Of a DNA stretch of 64,000 nucleotides, positions 16,735 to 24,220 are shown piece by piece. The first letter of the stretch is position 1; every line of letters starts with the position of its first letter. The DNA comes from Algibacter mikhailovii (GTDB lineage Bacteria > Bacteroidota > Bacteroidia > Flavobacteriales > Flavobacteriaceae): the NCBI RefSeq assembly GCF_014651495.1, contig NZ_BMWZ01000002.1, positions 248,001 through 312,000 on the forward strand, read 5' to 3'. Both the position numbers and the translations under genes were made by a program. The notes under the pieces are model-generated. The model had not been told where the DNA came from. It searched no databases and saw only the letters and a list, made by a program, of their open reading frames with translations.

Positions 16735-17964
16735 TTAATCGTTTCGTAAAGCTATAATTGGTTTTATTCTAGATGCCTTTTTAGCCGGTAAATATCCTGC
16801 TAAGGTTCCCGCTATAATCAATGTTAGGGTAGCACCAATGACTAAACTATTGTCTACTCCAGGATCTTTAATAAAATATTCTTTCAAACTGGGCCCCACG
16901 GCTTCCAAAACCCCAACCCCTATTAGCAGTCCAAAATATCCTGCAATAGCTGTAATGATGATAGATTCAATTAAAATAATGGACACAATAGATCTTGGAG
17001 ATGCGCCCAAAGCTTTTCTAATTCCTATTTCTTTGGTCCGTTCTTTCACTATAAAAATCATGATATTGCTTATTCCAACAATACCAGCAATTAAAGTTCC
17101 GAAGCCAATAACGAGGATAATAATGGTTAAACTAGAGGTCATCACATCCACTTGCTTCGTACCTTGGGCCATATTAAAAATTCGAATAGCCCTTTGATCA
17201 CTTCGAGCAACATCAAATCTATCCTTTAAACTTTTTTTAATCGAATTCCCAAATGACAAAGCTTGATCTGAATTCATTTCAGGGTTATAAGTCAAATGCA
17301 TTAAATCAACATAGTCATTATTCCCATAAACCGACTGCATTGTGGATATGGGCATATAAATAACATTTTCCTCATTATCCCCCTCATCATCTGTAAAAAC
17401 ACCTACAACTTTATACGGGATACCACTTAGATTAATGTATTTACCAATAGGATTTGTTTTGGAGAACAATTCATTTTCAACGGCGCGACCAATAACCACG
17501 ACCTTAATTTTATTCTCAACATCATTTTGATTGATATAACGTCCATCTTTAATAACATTATTTTCAATAAACATGTACTCAGGATAAACCCCTCTTAATT
17601 GATAATTGTTTTTCTCTCCTCTAAATGATGCATTTACACTTTTATTTACTTTAGAAGTAAAGTACTGCACTTTATCGCCATACTTATCTAATAAAAAATC
17701 TCGGTCTTCATTTTTAAACTGAATTTTACGCCCTGCTTGAAGCCCATTATGTGCTTCTGATGTCCTACCCGAATATATAACAATGGAATTATTGGCATCT
17801 GTACCAAAAGCCTCTTCAAAAGTGTTTTCTAAGCCATTAGCAATTCCAAAAAGAATAGTAAATAATAAAATAGCGAAAGTCACTGTAAACCCGGAGAGCA
17901 AACTTCGCGTTCTGTTCTTATTAATACTTTGAAATATTTCGCGCCAAAGGTCTAAATCAAACAT
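16735..17964 (-). CDS. ABC transporter permease, MacB/FtsX type (first permease)
   Basis: Same MacB-like layout as its neighbour: N-terminal helix (about 25-45), periplasmic MacB domain, and three C-terminal helices with VKERTKEIGIRKALGASP. I chose the ATG at 17964 because it aligns with the start of the second permease (M-x-D-W-x-E-xF pattern) and reduces overlap with the ATPase gene to 8 bp; an in-frame ATG at 17976 would add four residues. Together with the ATPase, adaptor and TolC genes it makes a complete export operon. Confidence 0.92.
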   Translation of the reverse strand: MFDLDLWREIFQSINKNRTRSLLSGFTVTFAILLFTILFGIANGLENTFEEAFGTDANNSIVIYSGRTSEAHNGLQAGRKIQFKNEDRDFLLDKYGDKVQYFTSKVNKSVNASFRGEKNNYQLRGVYPEYMFIENNVIKDGRYINQNDVENKIKVVVIGRAVENELFSKTNPIGKYINLSGIPYKVVGVFTDDEGDNEENVIYMPISTMQSVYGNNDYVDLMHLTYNPEMNSDQALSFGNSIKKSLKDRFDVARSDQRAIRIFNMAQGTKQVDVMTSSLTIIILVIGFGTLIAGIVGISNIMIFIVKERTKEIGIRKALGASPRSIVSIILIESIIITAIAGYFGLLIGVGVLEAVGPSLKEYFIKDPGVDNSLVIGATLTLIIAGTLAGYLPAKKASRIKPIIALRND

Positions 17965-18658
17965 ATTGCAAGGCACTTACTTGATTCACTTTCTTATCCT
18001 CCATGATTACACCATCTCTTAAACGCACAATACGCTTACACATATTTGCAATATCCTCTTCATGCGTTACCATTAAAATGGTCTTACCTTCGTTATTCAA
18101 TTGCTGTATGAACGCCATAATATCATAGGACGTTTTTGTATCCAGTGCGCCTGTAGGCTCATCTGCAAGCAATAATTTAGGATTTGCAGCCAATGCTCTT
18201 GCTATCGCTACACGCTGCTTTTGACCGCCGGATAACTCCTTAGGCAGATGCTTAGCCCAATTGGCCAAACCGACTTTTTCAAGATGAAACAATGCCTTTT
18301 CTTGACGAGCCTTACGTTTCATACCTTGATAATACAAAGGCAATGCTACATTTTCAAGGGCATTTTTGTAGTTAATTAAATTAAAGGATTGAAAAATAAA
18401 GCCTAAAAATTTATTGCGATAAACAGCGGCTTTCTTTTCTGTCAGGTTTTTAATAGGCAACCCATCAAGGATGTAATCTCCAGAATCTGCCTCATCTAAC
18501 ATGCCTATAATATTGAGTAAAGTCGATTTACCTGAACCTGAAGATCCCATTATTGCAACCATCTCGCCTTCCTCAACTTCGAGATTAATACCCTTTAAAA
18601 CATGTAAACTGGAATCACCTATTGCATAGGATTTTTGGAGCTGATGAATCTTTAACAT
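17957..18658 (-). CDS. ABC transporter ATP-binding protein (LolD/MacB type)
   Basis: Cytoplasmic ATPase for the two adjacent permeases. Walker A GSSGSGKST (about 37-45), Q-loop FQSFNL near 90, signature LSGGQKQRVAIARAL (about 142-156), Walker B LLLADEPTGALD and the switch His in VTHEED. The 233-residue length matches LolD-like subunits. First gene of a six-gene unit that runs to tsaB. No consensus TAnnTTTG box was found in the 90 bp upstream. Confidence 0.95.
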   Translation of the reverse strand: MLKIHQLQKSYAIGDSSLHVLKGINLEVEEGEMVAIMGSSGSGKSTLLNIIGMLDEADSGDYILDGLPIKNLTEKKAAVYRNKFLGFIFQSFNLINYKNALENVALPLYYQGMKRKARQEKALFHLEKVGLANWAKHLPKELSGGQKQRVAIARALAANPKLLLADEPTGALDTKTSYDIMAFIQQLNNEGKTILMVTHEEDIANMCKRIVRLRDGVIMEDKKVNQVSALQYV

Positions 18659-18747
18659 GACTTTGAATCAATTATTAGAGCTAATTACTTGTTAGTAAGA
18701 CTAGCGATACAAAGAAATGTTACAAAATATACTTAAAAAAGTATTTA

Positions 18748-18966
18748 TTATTTATTTAACGAATTGTACTTCCGATAGATAAAATAGCCCAACCCTCCAA
18801 CAAGTAAATAGGGGATAGCCATTAAGTACACAATACCATCATTAATCCCTTCTGCAGCAGTTTGCCCCTCTTCACTTTCCAAAACGGCACGACACATCGC
18901 ACATTGCGCATTTGTCTCAAGAAGCACGAACAAGAAAAGAATTAAGAAGCAAATTTTCTGTTTCAT
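18748..18966 (-). CDS. Small membrane protein with CxxC motif
   Basis: Unnamed 72-residue protein: signal peptide (about 1-20, ending ETNAQ), then CAMC immediately at the mature N terminus, a short loop and one transmembrane helix (about 42-63) with a positive cytoplasmic end. The CxxC directly after the cleavage site and its position behind SCO and DUF420 genes suggest a redox or copper role in cytochrome oxidase assembly; this is inference from context. I chose ATG 18966, 1 bp after the upstream stop; ATG 18975 would overlap the DUF420 gene and precede the signal peptide by three residues. Confidence 0.7.
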   Translation of the reverse strand: MKQKICFLILFLFVLLETNAQCAMCRAVLESEEGQTAAEGINDGIVYLMAIPYLLVGGLGYFIYRKYNSLNK

Positions 18967-18967
18967 T

Positions 18968-19504
18968 TTACACATAATAAGGTGAAATCATAATATAGAC
19001 AATCACTCCGGTGACTGCAACATATAACCAAAGTGGAAATGTAACACGGGCTATTTTTTTATGTCTTTCAATATTATTTGTGATGGCTCTTACGTAAGTG
19101 ATTAACACAAACGGAATAACGGTAATAGACATGACTATATGGGTCAATAAGATAAAATAATAAAAATATTTAACTGCACCATCCCCACCAAATTTAGTAG
19201 AATCACTAGTCATATGGTAGGCTACATACATTCCTAAAAAAATAACCGATAAAACAATAGCAAACGTCATAAGGCGCTTATGGAGTTTTACTTTTTTATT
19301 TTGGATGGCTATAAAAGCAAGTACCAAAACAAGCGCGGTCAAAGCATTTATTGAGGCATAAATTGGAGGTAAAAATGTTAATGGCTCAACATTTGGTATT
19401 TTCACGCCGAACAGAATGGCCACTACCACAGGTATTAGTATTGATAAAACAACAATTAACTTATTGTATTTTTTTTCGTTTAAAATGTCTTCTGAACTAC
19501 TCAT
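18968..19504 (-). CDS. DUF420 membrane protein (CtaM/YozB-like)
   Basis: Integral membrane protein with about five helices (roughly residues 14-32, 46-66, 79-98, 115-140, 155-176). It carries the DUF420 hallmarks, histidines within helices: HKRLM near residue 74, MYVAYHMTSD near 92-101 and LLTHIVMS near 119-126. Gram-positive relatives (CtaM/YozB) are required for active heme-copper oxidase; an assembly role is therefore likely here. Overlaps the SCO gene by 8 bp, so translation is coupled. Confidence 0.85.
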   Translation of the reverse strand: MSSSEDILNEKKYNKLIVVLSILIPVVVAILFGVKIPNVEPLTFLPPIYASINALTALVLVLAFIAIQNKKVKLHKRLMTFAIVLSVIFLGMYVAYHMTSDSTKFGGDGAVKYFYYFILLTHIVMSITVIPFVLITYVRAITNNIERHKKIARVTFPLWLYVAVTGVIVYIMISPYYV

Positions 19505-20240
19505 TAAGTAACTTTTTAATATCCTGTTTTAAATCGCTTATTTCTTCTTCCACACCATCTTCATCAACTTGTTCTTCTTCTGAAACTATCCCTCTGTAAT
19601 AAATTATGGGATTACCAAAATTATCCCTTCTTGAACGTAAAAACCCATTCTTATCTATTAATGCAAAATTGCCTGAATGTTCAAAACCTCCAGCAGCATC
19701 TGCTTCCTCTGCCGAATATAGATTAAAACCTTCATTTGATAATTTATAAATGGCTTCTTTATCTCCGGTCATTAAATGCCAATTAGGATTGGTTATACCA
19801 TATTGTTCGGCATAGGCTTTAAGCACTTCCTGATTATCATAATCTGGATTTATAGAAAATGAGGCCACGCCAAAATCTTCAAACCCCTTAAAAGCCTCCT
19901 GTATTTGTATGAGGTTTTTATTCATCCTTGGGCAAATTGTTGGGCAGGTTGTAAAAAAGAATTCAACAACATAAACCTTCCCTTCATAGTCCTTATTAGT
20001 AATGGTTTTACCATCTTGATTTTTAAAAGCAAACGCCGGCACTTTTTTGGGTTCGCCGTTAATTTCAATAAAGGACAAATCTGAAATAGCCGTCTTACTT
20101 TTATTAGTGAAATCACTACGACTTTCGTTTCTTATAACATCTCCACTAGTAATTCTATCTATAATTCTTGGAACAAAAATAATCCCAAAAACCAAAATAA
20201 TAAAAGCTATGCCTATATATGAGTAATTCGATTTTTTCAT
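19497..20240 (-). CDS. SCO1/SenC family copper chaperone
   Basis: Membrane-anchored thioredoxin-fold protein that delivers copper to the CuA site of cytochrome oxidase subunit II. N-terminal anchor (about 8-25); the copper ligands are visible as CPTICP (CxxxC, near residues 103-107) and the downstream histidine in FEHSGNFALID. The C terminus after about residue 220 is an acidic extension beyond the usual SCO fold. Sits between a cysteine-less SCO-like gene (4-bp gap) and the DUF420 gene (8-bp overlap) in a cox accessory cluster. Confidence 0.93.
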   Translation of the reverse strand: MKKSNYSYIGIAFIILVFGIIFVPRIIDRITSGDVIRNESRSDFTNKSKTAISDLSFIEINGEPKKVPAFAFKNQDGKTITNKDYEGKVYVVEFFFTTCPTICPRMNKNLIQIQEAFKGFEDFGVASFSINPDYDNQEVLKAYAEQYGITNPNWHLMTGDKEAIYKLSNEGFNLYSAEEADAAGGFEHSGNFALIDKNGFLRSRRDNFGNPIIYYRGIVSEEEQVDEDGVEEEISDLKQDIKKLLNE

Positions 20241-20244
20241 CCAA

Positions 20245-20964
20245 TTAATTTTTATCCTTACCTAACAAATCATCAGCCCTCCTAGTATCAGAATTGAATT
20301 CGCCCTTTCTTTTCTGTCTATATTCAGTAAATAAAATACGTAAATCATCACTCATCTTATTCTTTATTTCAGAAACCTCAATACAATCATACCCGCTTAA
20401 GCCATAAGCTTTCTCTTCTTTTTCAATTTCTCGATCAGTTCTATCATCTAATCGACCTCTTTGATTTAAATCTTTATCGACAATGTAGACATTATCTGTA
20501 GACAGATCAGAAGCCAGATCCTCTTTAGAATTCAAACTAAAATAAAGGCGCTTAATATCTGATGGTTTACCAAAAACAAAATGCCAAAATCTTAAATCTT
20601 CATAGGAACTTATTTCTGACTTTAACAACTTTACATCGCCTTCGGTCCCTTCTGGCATAACCACAACAATTTGAAAGCGTTTAAACCCCTTAAATTTATC
20701 ATAAACCAACTCCTTTAAATTAAGTGCAGTTGTTGTTTTATTCATAGGGTTTTCACCTAAAAAACTAAGGACCGTAATATGGTCTTTTAAAACAATGTCT
20801 TCATTAGAATCTGCATGGAATGCATCTAAATCTAATACAGATTCATTTACAATATCTAATGGTGTATAATTGTGAGTTGCTGGATACAAAAACAATAAAA
20901 ATGTAACAGGCAGAAAGAATAAAATTCCTAAAATCACATACCGACTTACTTTCTTATAATTCAT
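20245..20964 (-). CDS. Membrane-anchored SCO-like protein lacking the copper ligands
   Basis: No named family recognised. One N-terminal helix (about 9-28) and a soluble domain whose order of elements follows the neighbouring SCO protein: a hydrophobic strand (ITVLSFLG), a helix with KELVYDKFKGF resembling IQEAFKGF in SCO, a strand (FQIVVVMP), FWHFVFGKPSDIKRLY against NWHLMTGDKEAIYKL, and VYIVDKDLNQRGR against FALIDKNGFLRSR. The position of CPTIC holds GENPMNK, and only one cysteine is present near the C terminus, so copper binding of the SCO type is excluded. Ends in a charged tail. A pseudo-SCO assembly factor is my inference. Confidence 0.65.
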   Translation of the reverse strand: MNYKKVSRYVILGILFFLPVTFLLFLYPATHNYTPLDIVNESVLDLDAFHADSNEDIVLKDHITVLSFLGENPMNKTTTALNLKELVYDKFKGFKRFQIVVVMPEGTEGDVKLLKSEISSYEDLRFWHFVFGKPSDIKRLYFSLNSKEDLASDLSTDNVYIVDKDLNQRGRLDDRTDREIEKEEKAYGLSGYDCIEVSEIKNKMSDDLRILFTEYRQKRKGEFNSDTRRADDLLGKDKN

Positions 20965-21002
20965 TGAATAATAACATTCTTATTGCGAAATAAAACTGTG
21001 CA

Positions 21003-21033
21003 AAAATAAAAAAAGGCGGTTTAAAAACCGCCT
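21003..21033 (-). terminator. Terminator after cytochrome oxidase subunit IV gene
   Basis: Stem of 9 bp (21014-21022 with 21025-21033) rich in GC, followed on the minus strand by a long T-rich tail. It lies 28 bp past the subunit IV stop and before the SCO-like gene, so it should attenuate transcription between the structural cox genes and the assembly genes. Confidence 0.75.
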
Positions 21034-21061
21034 CAATATCTCAATTTAACTAATTATTTAA

Positions 21062-21442
21062 TTAAAAGTCTCTTTTAATATATCCTTCATCATATACTCT
21101 AAACACATAACCACCTTCTTGTAACAAGATAAATATTAAATATAGTATTAAGAAGATTCCTGTCCACACCACCATACGTCTTAATCCTTTTGTCTCATCA
21201 CGCATGTGCATGAAATCCCATGTGATGTAATATGCTTTTACTATTGTTAATATGATAAATATCCAGTTTAGAGCTTTCATCCCTAAAACTTTAACCATTA
21301 AAGATTCAGGCTTTATAATACCCAATACAACTTCTATTACTGTTACAATAGTTAAGAAAATTAAAACACCCCAAATTTTTTGTGTATTGGATTTGAATTT
21401 TAATAATCCTCTAAATATTTCTAATTTATGTTCGTGTGCCAT
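21062..21442 (-). CDS. Cytochrome c oxidase subunit IV family protein
   Basis: Small accessory subunit of the heme-copper oxidase. Three transmembrane helices (about 22-41, 52-72, 85-105) and the conserved YYITWDFMHMRDE segment near residues 66-78 place it in the prokaryotic COX4 family. 126 residues is normal. It follows the long subunit III gene by 57 bp and is followed by a terminator. Function in the complex is structural; it binds no cofactor. Confidence 0.88.
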   Translation of the reverse strand: MAHEHKLEIFRGLLKFKSNTQKIWGVLIFLTIVTVIEVVLGIIKPESLMVKVLGMKALNWIFIILTIVKAYYITWDFMHMRDETKGLRRMVVWTGIFLILYLIFILLQEGGYVFRVYDEGYIKRDF

Positions 21443-21499
21443 TTTAATATTTGTTTAGATTTCCTTTTTCAGGAAATGAATATATATATACTTATATAA

Positions 21500-22483
21500 T
21501 TAAACTAGGTAGAAGAATGTAAATACAAATACCCATACTAAATCTACAAAGTGCCAGTATAACCCAACTTTTTCAACCATCTCATAACTTCCACGACGCT
21601 CATAAGTTCCTAATATAACGTTGAAGAAAATGATGATATTAATTACAACTCCCGAAAACACGTGAAAACCGTGAAACCCTGTAATAAAGAAAAAGAAATC
21701 AGCAAATAAAGGAGAACCATATTCATTAACATGAAGATTTGCACCTTCTACAACTAATTTACCGTTATTTTTAATCTGCTCTAAAGATTCGGCCCGAGAC
21801 AAAACAGTTTTCTCACCATTCTCAGTTAATGTTTGTGTTCTCACCAATATATTTTCATGAGCTTCTAGGCCATGTAATACTTCATCAACAGAATACGTTG
21901 GCAATGTCCCTTCAGAAACAAACCACAAACCATTCTTATCTTCATGCTGTGCACGCGCGGCATGATCATCAGACGTTACAAAATCTTTTAACGCTACACG
22001 ATGACCATCAGTATCTACAAACTGTAAAATGTTACCACCTTTAGTTTGTACTGCGCCATAATCACCTTTAATAAATGTATTCCACTCCCAAGCTTGAGAT
22101 CCCACAAAAATTAAACCACCTAAAATAGTAAGAAACATATAGATAGTCACTTTTGACTTATTTAAATGATGACCTGCATCTACGGCTAATACCATAGTAA
22201 CAGAAGACATAATAAGTACAAAGGTCATAAAAGCCACATAGTACATTGGTGCATCTACACCGTGTAAAAATGGAAAGTGCGTAAACACTTCATCGGCAAT
22301 TGGCCATGCATCAATAAATTTGAATCTTGAAAACCCGTAGGCTGCTAGAAAACCTGAAAATGTTAAGGCATCCGAAACGATGAAAAACCACATCATCATT
22401 TTACCATAACTTGCTTGTAAAGGCTGATTACCTCCGTCCCAAGTTTTAGTTTCTGTTTCAGCATTTACAACTGTAGTACTCAT
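21500..22483 (-). CDS. Cytochrome c oxidase subunit III with a large soluble insertion
   Basis: Heme-copper oxidase subunit III. Opening helices (KMMMWFFIVSDALTFSGFLAAY), a second helix near 78-100 and a third near 112-130 ending in SQAWEWNTF are typical; the last two helices include GFHGFHVFSG and the closing WHFVDLVWVFVFTFFYL. Between them (about residues 135-250) lies a hydrophilic insertion of over 100 residues, absent from the 193-residue subunit III encoded next door. The two subunit III genes lie in one unit downstream of ctaB. 327 residues is long for the family. Confidence 0.9.
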   Translation of the reverse strand: MSTTVVNAETETKTWDGGNQPLQASYGKMMMWFFIVSDALTFSGFLAAYGFSRFKFIDAWPIADEVFTHFPFLHGVDAPMYYVAFMTFVLIMSSVTMVLAVDAGHHLNKSKVTIYMFLTILGGLIFVGSQAWEWNTFIKGDYGAVQTKGGNILQFVDTDGHRVALKDFVTSDDHAARAQHEDKNGLWFVSEGTLPTYSVDEVLHGLEAHENILVRTQTLTENGEKTVLSRAESLEQIKNNGKLVVEGANLHVNEYGSPLFADFFFFITGFHGFHVFSGVVINIIIFFNVILGTYERRGSYEMVEKVGLYWHFVDLVWVFVFTFFYLV

Positions 22484-22633
22484 ATATAATGGTTGTTATT
22501 TAAAAGTTGCACAAAAATAATCATTTTATTTATCTGACGAAATATACACCTGTAAATTTTAACCTATGATAAATGTCAGTTTCACTGTATTTTATAAGGT
22601 AAACTCCTCATAATTACATTTGGATAATTGATA

Positions 22634-23215
22634 TTATCTCACAAAATATAAAAACAGGAAGAGGTAAACCCAAAGTATATCAATAAAATGCCAAAAAGTT
22701 GCTGCCAATTCAAACCCTAACATGTTTGTTGCCGTATACTTCTGTTTAAAATGATTATAAATTACAACTAAAAGACAAATAAGCCCAACTACAACATGGA
22801 GAACATGAACAACGGCAATTAAATAGATATAAGACATCGTCACATTACTAGTGGGTCCAGTAAAGTTATAGCCTAAATTGATTATTTGTTGAAAGCCCGC
22901 AAATTGATTATAAATAAAAACCAACCCTAAAATAAAAGTCAATATCAACCAGAGTGTCGTGGCCTTATAATTTGAAGCTTTCAGCGCCTTTTTTGCCAGT
23001 AAAAAACTTATACTACTAATAACAATAACTACCGTGCTTATGATAAACGCGTTTGGCAACTGAAAATCCTTTAACCAATCAGGCCTTGAACTACTCACTA
23101 CAAAAGCACTAGTCCAACCTGCAAAAGACATCACTAAAGAAATAATACCAAACCAAAGCATCATTTTTTTTGCTCTGCCGTTTTTTTCTTCCTTTGTTCC
23201 TTGAGTTAAATCCAT
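22634..23215 (-). CDS. Cytochrome c oxidase subunit III (short form)
   Basis: Compact heme-copper oxidase subunit III, 193 residues with five transmembrane helices. Hallmarks are MMLWFGIISLVMSFAGWTSA, the VHVLHVVVGL histidines in the fourth helix, and the closing ATFWHFIDILWVYLFLFLY. It follows ctaB with 2 bp between stop and start and precedes the longer subunit III gene by 150 bp. Two subunit III paralogues of different length in a row suggest both belong to the same complex or that they serve alternative assemblies. Confidence 0.9.
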   Translation of the reverse strand: MDLTQGTKEEKNGRAKKMMLWFGIISLVMSFAGWTSAFVVSSSRPDWLKDFQLPNAFIISTVVIVISSISFLLAKKALKASNYKATTLWLILTFILGLVFIYNQFAGFQQIINLGYNFTGPTSNVTMSYIYLIAVVHVLHVVVGLICLLVVIYNHFKQKYTATNMLGFELAATFWHFIDILWVYLFLFLYFVR

Positions 23216-23217
23216 GA

Positions 23218-24111
23218 TTATCTTATAAATTTATCTATAACGTACACTATCTGTACCAATGTTATATACGAAACGCTAACAAGCATCAATTGCCGAGCAG
23301 CCTTTTCAGTCATTACTTTAAACAGTCTTATTGCATAATGCAACATACCCAAGCCCAGCACAAAAACAACGCCTGCAGCAATAATAGATAACTGTAATTT
23401 TCCTGTAAATCCAAAAACTGGGATAATAGACACGATCAATGTCCAAATGGAATACATAATAATTTGTACTGCAGTACCTCTATCTTGTTTCCCTGTAGGC
23501 AGCATAAAAAAACCACCTTTTTTATAATCGTCAAATAAAAACCAACCAATAGCCCAAAAATGAGGGAATTGCCAGAAAAACTGTAAAGCAAATAATGTCC
23601 CCGGTTCGATTCCAAAATCATTCGTGGCAGCCACCCAACCCAACATAAAAGGAATAGCCCCCGGAATAGCACCAACAAAAACAGCAAGAGGCGTCTTTGT
23701 TTTTAAAGGTGTATAGGCACAAGTGTATAAGAATATTGAGATAGCACCAAACATAGCCGTTTGCTTATTGATGGTGTACAAAATTATAATGCCTAGTAGC
23801 GTAAAAACCGATGCAATAATAAAAGCAGTATTGACAGACATACGCCCTGAAGGAATTGGTCTATTTCTAGTTCTACTCATTAAAGCATCTAAATCTTTTT
23901 CAATAATTTGATTAAATGCATTTGAAGCACCTACCATAAAATACCCCCCTAAGGCTAAAAGGGCCAAAACTTTAAAATCAATAACATCCACACCCAATAA
24001 ATAACCTGCAAGTGATGAAAACACAACACTTAAAGATAAGCGCATTTTAGTGATTTCCTTAAAATCTGAAATCACAGAAGGTGTTGCTAATGAAGAATTT
24101 GCGTTACTCAA
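23218..24111 (-). CDS. ctaB: Protoheme IX farnesyltransferase (heme O synthase)
   Basis: Inner-membrane UbiA-family prenyltransferase that farnesylates heme B to heme O for the oxidase. About nine helices; the first Asp-rich site is NQIIEKDLDALMSRTRNRPIP (N and D residues near 66-86), and the second is WFLFDDYKKGGF near 191-202, with YTPLKT in between. The start is TTG at 24111: AAGGA ends 9 nt upstream and a stop codon lies five codons earlier, so no ATG is available before residue 23. A strong promoter sits at 24148-24177, making this the first gene of the cox accessory operon. Confidence 0.95.
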   Translation of the reverse strand: MSNANSSLATPSVISDFKEITKMRLSLSVVFSSLAGYLLGVDVIDFKVLALLALGGYFMVGASNAFNQIIEKDLDALMSRTRNRPIPSGRMSVNTAFIIASVFTLLGIIILYTINKQTAMFGAISIFLYTCAYTPLKTKTPLAVFVGAIPGAIPFMLGWVAATNDFGIEPGTLFALQFFWQFPHFWAIGWFLFDDYKKGGFFMLPTGKQDRGTAVQIIMYSIWTLIVSIIPVFGFTGKLQLSIIAAGVVFVLGLGMLHYAIRLFKVMTEKAARQLMLVSVSYITLVQIVYVIDKFIR

Positions 24112-24147
24112 TGTTGTTTTTCCTTAAAGGCTTTTATATTGCGAGTG

Positions 24148-24177
24148 CAAAGATACTCTATAAAAGCATTTTAGCAA
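24148..24177 (-). promoter_or_regulatory. Promoter of the ctaB-cox operon
   Basis: Minus-strand TTG (24175-24177), 19-bp spacer, then TATCTTTG (24148-24155), an exact match to the Bacteroidota housekeeping pattern TTG-N19-TAnnTTTG. The leader to the ctaB TTG start would be about 30 nt. Confidence 0.75.
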
Positions 24178-24220
24178 TACGATTAAAGCAAAAAACTAAC
24201 ATCAAAGAAAAACCTGATTA

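Noticed and set aside
18729-18744. Possible terminator after the small CxxC protein gene
   Set aside because: The stem is only 6 bp and AT-only apart from one pair, with a weak T tract; not strong enough to list.
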